Below are positions 1 to 5,489 of a stretch of DNA of 5,538 nucleotides, in pieces (the first letter of the stretch is position 1; each line of letters starts with the position of its first letter). A program made the position numbers and the translations under genes. The DNA comes from an uncultured Oscillospiraceae bacterium. Its GTDB lineage: Bacteria > Bacillota > Clostridia > Oscillospirales > Oscillospiraceae. The stretch is from assembly GCA_934561725.1 (NCBI GenBank), contig CAKTGW010000088.1, positions 1 through 5,538 on the forward strand. The letters run 5' to 3'. Under the pieces are notes generated by a model. That model ran no database searches. It worked only from the letters and a program-made list of their open reading frames with translations, and had not been told where the DNA came from.

Positions 1-222
1 ATCCTGCACACCCTCCATAATGGCGTCTTTACCAACCAGAAAATATCCGCCGGTTTTCATATCGCCCATATTGACCCAGTTGTATTTATTGACGATCTCC
101 AAAAACTCCTTGAGGGCATATCTAGAGTTCTCTGCATTGATTCCCTTGGCCGACATGGCAAAAACCACATAGTCTCTTGAAAGGGAATCCGGCGTTCCCC
201 TTCTGTGCAGTGTATGCGACAT
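1..222 (-). CDS. Uncharacterised protein, N-terminal 74 residues (cut by window edge)
   Basis: This is the fourth gene of the iron-sulfur operon, and only its first 74 codons are in the window; the frame is still open at base 1. I do not recognise the family. The protein begins MSHTLHRRGTPDSLSRDYVV and continues with a segment around residues 22-32 (AMSAKGINAEN), then a probable helix (about residues 34-47) and a stretch with MGDMKTGGYF near residues 52-61. It has no cysteine, signal peptide or membrane segment in the visible part, so it is probably cytoplasmic and not itself a ferredoxin, at least at its N-terminus. The start is well supported: the ATG follows directly after the TAA stop of the upstream gene with no spacer, and a GAAGGGGG ribosome binding site lies 8 bases upstream inside that gene. 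This tight coupling implies a job linked to the 246-residue ferredoxin-domain protein. Function unknown. Confidence 0.8.
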   Translation of the reverse strand, partial: MSHTLHRRGTPDSLSRDYVVFAMSAKGINAENSRYALKEFLEIVNKYNWVNMGDMKTGGYFLVGKDAIMEGVQD

Positions 223-963
223 TTATTCAGCCCCCTTCACTTTCAGCTTGCCAAGGCCGATATTCGTCTTACCGTTGATAGACCGCCAGTTTCCCGCTGC
301 ATCCATGATCTCCAGCGTAGGCACACTGCCGTCCTCATTGGTGCGGCAAACCAGATCAACAGAAAAGACCGTATCGATCTCTTTGGATACTCGCATCAGC
401 GTGTCATAGATCTCGGTAATGCGCTCAATAGGTACAATCATCTCAACGATACAGGAGAGCACCTTTTCATTCAGCACCTCCGGACGCATTTTCCCGGTCT
501 TCGGATCTGCCAGCAGCGTAGTCAGCGGATTCTGGGGCTCAAACTCCACGCCCAGCGGAGCCAGCGCCATAAATACCTTCTCGGCATCACGCAGGCGGGC
601 ACCGATCCCGGGGCGTCCCATTTCCGCAGCCATGCCTGCAAAGCCGCGTTTATAGCGATTGGTCACATCATTGGTTTTCATCTCTTCCGTGCCGCGCCCG
701 GGTACCTTGGTCTCTTTATGGATCGCCGTAGGATTGGAAAAGGTCCCGCGGATCGTCCGGGGGTAGACTGTCTCCGGCTGGCGGAGCGCATCTGTGGGAC
801 ACACCTTTGCCCGGTAACAGATCTCGCAGTCCACGCACTCGTCCTCATTGACCACACACTTCACATCACGCCCCTTACCCGGGCGCTCGAACTGAATGAC
901 CTGCATGATGCAGAAGGGGCGGCATCTGCCGCAGCCTATACATTTCGTTGCATCTATACGCAT
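223..963 (-). CDS. Two-[4Fe-4S] ferredoxin domain fused to an uncharacterised C-terminal domain
   Basis: The 246-residue protein opens with a ferredoxin-like domain. Cysteines 8, 11, 14 and 18 form CxxCxxCxxxC, and cysteines 43, 46, 49 and 55 form CxxCxxCx5CP, so two [4Fe-4S] clusters are expected. Cys36, just before the second motif, is extra. Residues from about 75 to 246 form a domain I cannot assign. It has a motif-dense start (GRGTEEMKTNDVTNR, residues 90-104 approximately), then EMGRPGIGARLRD (about 114-126), a helix-rich middle and a strand-rich end; Cys171 and Cys206 are its only cysteines. No signal peptide or membrane helix is visible, so it should be cytoplasmic. The start ATG has an AAGGGGG binding site 7 bases upstream, within a 15-base gap after the CODH-like gene. 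Its stop directly abuts the next start. A role as electron carrier or electron-accepting partner of the CODH-like protein is inferred from position only. The C-terminal domain could instead be regulatory or bind substrate. Confidence 0.88.
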   Translation of the reverse strand: MRIDATKCIGCGRCRPFCIMQVIQFERPGKGRDVKCVVNEDECVDCEICYRAKVCPTDALRQPETVYPRTIRGTFSNPTAIHKETKVPGRGTEEMKTNDVTNRYKRGFAGMAAEMGRPGIGARLRDAEKVFMALAPLGVEFEPQNPLTTLLADPKTGKMRPEVLNEKVLSCIVEMIVPIERITEIYDTLMRVSKEIDTVFSVDLVCRTNEDGSVPTLEIMDAAGNWRSINGKTNIGLGKLKVKGAE

Positions 964-978
964 GGCTTTTCCCCCTTC

Positions 979-2205
979 TCAGCAGAGAGCCTCGAGCACG
1001 GCGGCCACATACTCTCTGCCGCTGCGCCAGATGAGATACCTGTGGATCTCGTCAGCCAGCGGCGGGCAGCCCTCCACTGGCAGCTCAGTGCAGGTAAAGA
1101 CCTTCAGGCCATGCACACCCATATGCAGCGCCCGGGCCAGATCCATACCACTGCACAGCTCCGGCATGCAGGCCACGGCTGTCCGGCTGCGTATCTCTTC
1201 GTGGTATACAATGTCCCCCACAGAGGCGCCGGAAGCATAAACATGCTCTGACAATCCGGCTTTTGCCGCCTCAATGATTGCGCTGCCGAACACAAAGCAG
1301 GCGATTCCCCGCTCTGTAAGGGCGCGGATCAAGTCAACCGTTGCTCCGCCTACTGTCAGCTTGATATTTGCACCGCCGCCGATAACCGCCACCTTCTCAT
1401 ATTTTGCAGCGATCTCACTCAGCTTTTCCAGGCTGTGCATGGGAACCACCGTCAGGCTGTCGTCCGGACGAATACGCGCATTTTCCCGTTGGGCAAAGGC
1501 CGCTGCCGCCCGGCGCAGGATCTCCTGGGCATCCGCTGCCTGACACATTACAGCCGTAGGATAATGCGCAGCTGCATTTTTGCCCAAGCCAACGGCCTTT
1601 GGCCCCAGAATATATCCGTCTACCAATCCGGTCAGCACGGCAAATTCTATATCCGCAAATCCGCCCACCGTACTCCGCCGGTAGCAGCAGGAGCCTACCA
1701 GACTGAACTTAAAGCCCTTTGCGCCAACAGATGCCGCCAGCTCATCCGCCTCTGCCGCAGCGGCCTCAATCTCTCCCAGCCGCGGAAAATCCACCAGCTC
1801 TGCACAGATATTGATATACTCCCTGTCCAGAACGCCATAGCCAATAGGTGTCTGGCCGTTATTGCTCTTTCCGGGTTTACCGCACATTTCCTCCACGCGG
1901 CGCAGAATGGCATCCATATGCTTTTCCGTATAGCCCGGCGCAGCATCCAGCAGGTGCATCACACTGCGGTAAACCAGATCTGCTTTGCCGAATCCGCAGA
2001 CCGTAGCCGTGCTCCCCCGATCAAAAGGATTGATCCGGCAGGGCCCCATGGGGCAATCTGTACAGCTCAGGCCCAGACAGGCAAAGCCGTCCTGGGGCAG
2101 CATATGCTCATAACGGTTCCACGAAAGCTCTATTCCCTGTTCCCGGGCATACTTCAGATACGCCGCAGCACGGGGATCAACTGTTTTACGTCTGATCGTT
2201 GCCAT
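979..2205 (-). CDS. Mini-CooS: shortened Ni-CO dehydrogenase catalytic-subunit homologue
   Basis: This 408-residue protein belongs to the CooS/hybrid-cluster fold family, but it is about two thirds the length of a full CO dehydrogenase subunit (roughly 630 residues). The N-terminus has CxxCxxxxCR with Cys48, Cys51 and Cys56 plus Cys70 in TVCG, matching the B-cluster [4Fe-4S] motif. The D-cluster pair is not kept: residue 47 is Ser, although Cys43 is nearby. Further on, LVGSCC (Cys173/174) matches the CooS segment with one C-cluster cysteine, and Cys351 in PELC fits the GSC cysteine near the C-terminus. By the same alignment the C-cluster His is Asp139, and three other ligand cysteines become Ala204, Gly278 and Ser308. 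The protein ends before the catalytic lysine region. Ordinary CO oxidation is therefore doubtful. Other cysteines (346, 372, 380, 408) could bind a different cluster. The start has AGGAGG 7 bases upstream, in a 14-base gap after the CooF-like gene. Family assignment is firm; substrate is unknown. The ligand mapping is from memory of CooS motifs. Confidence 0.87.
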   Translation of the reverse strand: MATIRRKTVDPRAAAYLKYAREQGIELSWNRYEHMLPQDGFACLGLSCTDCPMGPCRINPFDRGSTATVCGFGKADLVYRSVMHLLDAAPGYTEKHMDAILRRVEEMCGKPGKSNNGQTPIGYGVLDREYINICAELVDFPRLGEIEAAAAEADELAASVGAKGFKFSLVGSCCYRRSTVGGFADIEFAVLTGLVDGYILGPKAVGLGKNAAAHYPTAVMCQAADAQEILRRAAAAFAQRENARIRPDDSLTVVPMHSLEKLSEIAAKYEKVAVIGGGANIKLTVGGATVDLIRALTERGIACFVFGSAIIEAAKAGLSEHVYASGASVGDIVYHEEIRSRTAVACMPELCSGMDLARALHMGVHGLKVFTCTELPVEGCPPLADEIHRYLIWRSGREYVAAVLEALC

Positions 2206-2219
2206 AATATAGCCTCCTC

Positions 2220-2717
2220 TTATCTGTTTACAGTCGCCGCCCGCAGCAGGCGATTTTTTTCTTCGATCTCCGCCGCCGTGAGCAGCTCAATGGCGCCCGT
2301 GGGACATGCAGCCATACAATAGGGTTCCTCCATCCGGAAGCAGCGGTCGCATTTATCGGCGCTGTGCTTTTCAATTGCCGGGGCGATCATGCCATATGGG
2401 CAGGCCATGACACACATCCAGCAATTGATGCATTTATCGGAGTCAATATATTTGACGCCCGTTTCTGCATCCGTTTTGAGCGCGCCAGTGGAGCAGACAG
2501 CCGCGCAGGGCGCATTCTCGCATTGCCGGCAATGGACTGTCAATGCCGTACCGCCATCACTATGAACATATACGCGGCTGCGCGGCAGCACCGCCTCGCG
2601 CACCGCATGCGCCAGCTCCTTGGATACAGAACCGCGCATCACCGCACAGCGCAGCTCGCATGTCTTACAGCCCAGACATTTTCCGCGGTCCACATAGAAG
2701 CGCTTCACTTCTGACAT
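2220..2717 (-). CDS. CooF/HycB-like ferredoxin with four [4Fe-4S] clusters
   Basis: The 165-residue protein carries sixteen cysteines in four motifs: 14/17/20/24, 63/66/71/75, 96/99/102/106 and 123/126/134/138. The last two are followed by proline. This arrangement is typical of the DMSO-reductase B-subunit, HycB and CooF family, which pass electrons between a catalytic partner and another carrier. There is no signal peptide or membrane segment, so it should act in the cytoplasm. The gene is first in its operon, and the mini-CooS starts 14 bases after its stop, the same pairing as CooF with CooS in CO-oxidising bacteria. It is therefore the likely electron-transfer partner of that protein. 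The start ATG is preceded by GGGAGG at 7 bases. A leader of about 57 bases with a small hairpin is predicted upstream. I withhold the symbol cooF because the partner is not a standard CO dehydrogenase. Confidence 0.92.
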   Translation of the reverse strand: MSEVKRFYVDRGKCLGCKTCELRCAVMRGSVSKELAHAVREAVLPRSRVYVHSDGGTALTVHCRQCENAPCAAVCSTGALKTDAETGVKYIDSDKCINCWMCVMACPYGMIAPAIEKHSADKCDRCFRMEEPYCMAACPTGAIELLTAAEIEEKNRLLRAATVNR

Positions 2718-2744
2718 TTGTTTGCCTCCCTGATTTATAAAATC

Positions 2745-2764
2745 CAGGGGTTCTCATTCCCCTG
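2745..2764 (-). promoter_or_regulatory. Short hairpin in presumed 5' leader of the iron-sulfur operon
   Basis: On the minus strand CAGGGG and CCCCTG form a perfect 6-bp stem around an 8-base loop. It lies between the TATAAT box and the GGGAGG binding site of the CooF-like gene, ending 28 bases before the ATG. It is followed by a weak T-rich stretch (GATTTTAT). It may stabilise the leader, act as a weak attenuator or be a protein-binding site. It may also mean nothing, because a 6-bp stem can occur by chance. Confidence 0.3.
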
Positions 2765-2780
2765 CTGCCTTTTCATCTGG

Positions 2781-2809
2781 ATTATACAATCTCCATTTTC
2801 GCAAAAAAA
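2781..2809 (-). promoter_or_regulatory. Candidate sigma-A promoter for the iron-sulfur operon
   Basis: A perfect TATAAT is present on the minus strand at 2786-2781, 64 bases before the first gene of the second operon. The hexamer 17 bases further upstream is TTTTTT, part of the U-run of the preceding terminator, which is a poor match to TTGACA. A G sits directly before the TATAAT, so it is not a proper extended -10 (TGn) element. The placement just after a terminator and before a gene supports it; the weak -35 argues for an activator or for low activity. Transcription would start near 2774. Confidence 0.4.
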
Positions 2810-2842
2810 GACGCCGGAAACGACTTTGAATCGTTTCGGCGT
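2803..2842 (-). terminator. Rho-independent terminator between the two operons
   Basis: Reading the minus strand, ACGCCGAAACGA pairs with TCGTTTCCGGCGT across a 7-base loop, giving a 12-bp stem with one bulged base. A single C and then seven consecutive T residues follow (2809-2803). The stem plus U-run is a textbook intrinsic terminator in this direction. On the plus strand the sequence after the stem is only modestly T-rich (TTAGCATAATTTTAT), so it could act weakly both ways. It lies about 140 bases after the last gene of the serine operon and shields the iron-sulfur operon from readthrough. Confidence 0.85.
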
Positions 2843-2951
2843 TTAGCATAATTTTATAGCTTTTTATAAGCGCTGTGGAAGAGCTTTTTCGTTCATTTTG
2901 CCGGTTTTCTGTTTTTAAAAATTGTACACAATCGGCAGTCTGCAATAAATT

Positions 2952-2978
2952 GGGCGGCGCAGGAACTCTGCGCCGCCC
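2952..2978 (-). terminator. GC-rich hairpin just after the serine operon, probable first terminator
   Basis: An 11-bp perfect inverted repeat (GGGCGGCGCAG and CTGCGCCGCCC) with a 5-base loop starts 5 bases after the stop codon of the 83-residue gene. On the minus strand it is followed by AATTTATTG, an imperfect U-tract. The very stable stem could stop polymerase or protect the 3' end of the mRNA. The better U-run is at the second hairpin further downstream, so this one may leak. Confidence 0.65.
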
Positions 2979-2983
2979 GTCTG

Positions 2984-3235
2984 TCAGCCATGCAGATCGT
3001 TAGTCTGCCGCTCCATATTTTCTATGACAATATCATGGATCTCGCCCAGAGAGGCCGCATATTCCAGCACCTTCCAAGGCGTATTGGTGTGAAAATGAAT
3101 TTTGATCAGATCCTCGTCACCGATGGCCAGAAGACAATCGCCCTCAATGTGTTCGGTGATATAATCATGGATCTCATCTTCATCCAGTCCGCTGCCTTCG
3201 ATCAGCAGCTGTGTATCAAATTTGTACTCAAGCAT
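2984..3235 (-). CDS. Small protein resembling the C-terminal domain of FakA/YloV (DAK2-type) kinases
   Basis: The 83-residue protein matches, from memory, the end of the FakA/YloV proteins that phosphorylate fatty acids together with FakB. The shared features are YKFDTQLLIEG near the start (residues 4-14), a glycine-aspartate turn (AIGDEDLIKIH), the HFHTN motif with His47 and His49, then a helix (VLEYA) and a closing IENM segment (residues 71-74). The ATP-binding DhaL domain and the middle domain are absent, so it should not be a kinase alone. The start is clear: AGGAGG lies 7 bases before the ATG, and the gene begins 12 bases after the serA stop, so it is probably translationally coupled. 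The position suggests a link to serine synthesis, but its job is unknown. It may be a ligand-binding or regulatory protein. A remnant of a larger gene seems less likely, because the ribosome binding site and both ends are intact. Genome annotations may label such proteins as kinase to dihydroxyacetone kinase. Confidence 0.75.
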   Translation of the reverse strand: MLEYKFDTQLLIEGSGLDEDEIHDYITEHIEGDCLLAIGDEDLIKIHFHTNTPWKVLEYAASLGEIHDIVIENMERQTNDLHG

Positions 3236-3247
3236 GGATCTGCCTCC

Positions 3248-4408
3248 TTATAATATCCGCACGCGGAGCACGCTGTCGGTCTCGCGGATGCGTTGGGCGA
3301 TCTCTTCTCCGATCAGGGCTCCGGTATCAATAATGGTATAGGCGTATTCGCCCCGGGGTGCATTGATCATATGCTCCACATTGATGTTTTCTTCAGAAAT
3401 AACTGCAAGTATTTTATTGATCGTGCGGGGCACATTGCGATGGATCACACAAATGCGCGCCGCCCCCATCCGCTCCAGCTTTACCCGGGGCATATTCACA
3501 GAGTTTTTGATATTGCCGTTCAGCAGGTAATCCGCCAACTCCTGTGCCGCCATGACCGCACATTTTTCCTCACTCTCCGGTGTGGATGCCCCCAAATGGG
3601 GCAGCTGAATAGTGTTTGGAAAGGTCACTGTCCGTTCATTTGGAAAATCTGTCACATATCTGGACACCTTCCCGCTGGTCAGTGCACACAGCATTGCATC
3701 ATCATCCACCAGCTCACCCCGGGCCAGATTGATGATCCGCACACCGCCGCGCATCTGATCAAAGGCATTACCACTGAGCATATGGTGGGTATCCGGAAGA
3801 TAGGGCACATGGAGCGTGATATAATCGCAATTGCGATAGACCGTTTCCAGATCCCGTGCATGCTTCACATTGCCGGACAGCTTCCAGGCGGCCTCCACAG
3901 AGAGGTAGGGATCATATCCGTATACGGTCATCCCCAGCTCCAGCGCCGCATTGGCGATCCGCGCGCCAACCGCACCGAGACCGACAACACCCAAGGTCTT
4001 TCCCGCAATTTCCGGGCCGACAAAGCGTCCCTTCCCCTTTTCGACCAGTTTGGGGATCTCTGCCTGACCGGCAAGTCCGCGGCACCATTCAATACCGCCG
4101 ATCACATCCCGCGAGGCCAGCAGCAATGCGCATATGGCCAGCTCCTTCACCGACTCCGCATTGGCTCCGGGTGTGTTGAATACCACGATTCCCTCCTCGG
4201 TGCATGCCTGGACCGGAATATTATTGGTTCCCGCCCCCGCCCGTGCAATCGCCAATAGCTCTGCATTCCGGGGATATCCGTGCATATCGGCACTGCGCAC
4301 CAGAATCCCCTCCGGCTGAAGCGCCGCCTCATCCGTCTGTATTCCAAGATCCGTCAGCTGCTCCAGACCGGAACGTGCGATCGTATTGAGCGTCTTGACA
4401 TTATACAT
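3248..4408 (-). CDS. serA: D-3-phosphoglycerate dehydrogenase with C-terminal ACT domain
   Basis: The enzyme oxidises 3-phosphoglycerate to 3-phosphohydroxypyruvate with NAD, the first step of L-serine synthesis, in the cytoplasm. The 386 residues hold a split substrate domain, a Rossmann domain with GLGAVG (residues 143-148) and Asp166 for NAD(H), and a C-terminal ACT domain (about 318-386). The catalytic set appears as Arg230 (NLARGELVD), Asp254, Glu258 and His271 (LPHLGAST). The Asp-Glu spacing in YVTDFPNE is one residue shorter than in E. coli SerA, so Glu258 as catalytic partner of His271 is tentative. In the ACT domain His323, Asn325 and Asn343 match serine-contact residues of E. coli SerA, suggesting feedback inhibition by serine. 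The usual glycine after the proline is Arg328. It has the short ACT-only architecture, without the additional allosteric domain of some bacterial SerA proteins. Its start overlaps the end of serC by 8 bases, with GAGGTG 7 bases upstream. Confidence 0.95.
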   Translation of the reverse strand: MYNVKTLNTIARSGLEQLTDLGIQTDEAALQPEGILVRSADMHGYPRNAELLAIARAGAGTNNIPVQACTEEGIVVFNTPGANAESVKELAICALLLASRDVIGGIEWCRGLAGQAEIPKLVEKGKGRFVGPEIAGKTLGVVGLGAVGARIANAALELGMTVYGYDPYLSVEAAWKLSGNVKHARDLETVYRNCDYITLHVPYLPDTHHMLSGNAFDQMRGGVRIINLARGELVDDDAMLCALTSGKVSRYVTDFPNERTVTFPNTIQLPHLGASTPESEEKCAVMAAQELADYLLNGNIKNSVNMPRVKLERMGAARICVIHRNVPRTINKILAVISEENINVEHMINAPRGEYAYTIIDTGALIGEEIAQRIRETDSVLRVRIL

Positions 4409-5489
4409 GGTGCTTCACCTCGTAATCCTTCATGAATTCAACCAGCTTTGCCACGCCCTCTACAGGCATGGCATTGTAGATAGAAGCACGCATCCCGCCA
4501 ACAGAGCGGTGTCCCTTCAAGTTTACAAACCCCGCGGCTGCGGCAGCTCGGACAAAGTCTGCCTCTGTCTCCGGTGAGGCCGCGCGGAACGTTACATTCA
4601 TTCCGCTGCGCGCCGCTCTTTCCGCACAGCCATGGAACAGCCTGCTGTTGTCCAGATAATCATAGAGCATGGCACTGCGGATATCCCGCAGCTGCTGCAT
4701 GGCCGTCAGTCCTCCCTGCGCGATCACCCAGTCCAGAACCAGACCCAGCATATAAATATTATAGCAGGGCGGCGTATTGAACATGGAATCCTTCTCGATC
4801 ATTCGCCGGTAGCTCATCATCAGAGGGGTATACGGCAGCTCATGACCCGCCAGCGCACGGTCGATCACCACTACAGTCAGCCCGGCAGGCGCCATATTCT
4901 TCTGCGCGCCCGCATAGAAAATGCCATATCTGGATACATCCACCGGTCCGGACAGAATATTGGAGGACATATCGCAGACCAGCGGGCAATCCGTCTCCGG
5001 CACATAGTGCCACTCCGTACCGAAAATCGTATTATTGGCACAATAATAAAAGTATTTTGCATCCTTGGAAAGGTGCAGCTCATTCTGTGCGGGGATATAG
5101 CTGTGATTTTTGTCCGCAGACGATGCGGCAATATGCACCCTCCCATATTTTTCGGCCTCTTTTGCCGCGGCATTGGCAAAGTTCCCGGTAACGGCATAAT
5201 CCGCCAGACCGTCTTCCCCCATCAGATTCATGGGGATCATGGAAAACTGAAGCGAAGCGCCGCCCTGCAAAAAGAGGATCTCATAACTCTCAGGTATCTG
5301 CATCAGTGCGCGCAGCTTGGCCTTTGTCTGAGCAAAAATTTCCTGATAGACTGAACTCCGATGGCTCATCTCCATCACTGACATTCCTGAGCCGCCGTAA
5401 TTCAGCATTTCCGCCGCAGCCGTTCGCAGCGCGGGCTCCGGCAGCATGGAGGGACCGGCAGAGAAATTATATATACGCTCATTTGCCAT
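4401..5489 (-). CDS. serC: Phosphoserine aminotransferase
   Basis: This enzyme transfers an amino group from glutamate to 3-phosphohydroxypyruvate, giving O-phospho-L-serine; it may also serve pyridoxal phosphate synthesis, as in enteric bacteria. It is a full-length (362-residue) class V, fold-type I PLP enzyme. The opening YNFSAGPSMLP is the family hallmark and fixes the start. GGASLQF (76-82) holds the cofactor phosphate, Asp173 (CDMSSN) should contact the pyridine nitrogen, and Lys197 (GAQKN) is the Schiff-base lysine. Arg44 (SHR) and His327, Arg328 and Arg334 (GHRSVGGMR) are the expected substrate-phosphate and carboxylate contacts. Phe104 appears to sit where E. coli SerC has the tryptophan that stacks on PLP. 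The ribosome binding site AAGGTG is 7 bases upstream. The 49 bases before the gene are AT-rich but show no promoter I would call. It is the first gene seen in the operon and is coupled to serA through an 8-base overlap. Confidence 0.96.
   Translation of the reverse strand: MANERIYNFSAGPSMLPEPALRTAAAEMLNYGGSGMSVMEMSHRSSVYQEIFAQTKAKLRALMQIPESYEILFLQGGASLQFSMIPMNLMGEDGLADYAVTGNFANAAAKEAEKYGRVHIAASSADKNHSYIPAQNELHLSKDAKYFYYCANNTIFGTEWHYVPETDCPLVCDMSSNILSGPVDVSRYGIFYAGAQKNMAPAGLTVVVIDRALAGHELPYTPLMMSYRRMIEKDSMFNTPPCYNIYMLGLVLDWVIAQGGLTAMQQLRDIRSAMLYDYLDNSRLFHGCAERAARSGMNVTFRAASPETEADFVRAAAAAGFVNLKGHRSVGGMRASIYNAMPVEGVAKLVEFMKDYEVKHHV

Noticed and set aside
205..1251. Long plus-strand open frame of 348 codons
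   Set aside because: It runs antisense to the ferredoxin-fusion and mini-CooS genes, which have clear motifs and ribosome binding sites. Its own protein has no recognisable motif.
979..2205. Ordinary CO dehydrogenase (cooS) or hybrid cluster protein
   Set aside because: Most C-cluster ligands and the catalytic lysine region are missing, and the CooS-type motifs fit better than the Glu/Cys ligand pattern of hybrid cluster proteins.
1435..2322. Plus-strand open frame of 295 codons
   Set aside because: Antisense to the mini-CooS gene; no family resemblance. It is explained by codon composition of the real gene.
2754..2945. Minus-strand 63-codon open frame between the operons
   Set aside because: It spans the strong terminator and the TATAAT box, and its sequence looks like random translation of an AT-rich spacer.
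3293..4258. Plus-strand open frame of 321 codons
   Set aside because: Antisense shadow of serA, with unusually many His and Arg residues and no motif.
4632..5354. Plus-strand open frame of 240 codons
   Set aside because: Antisense shadow of serC with no recognisable domain.
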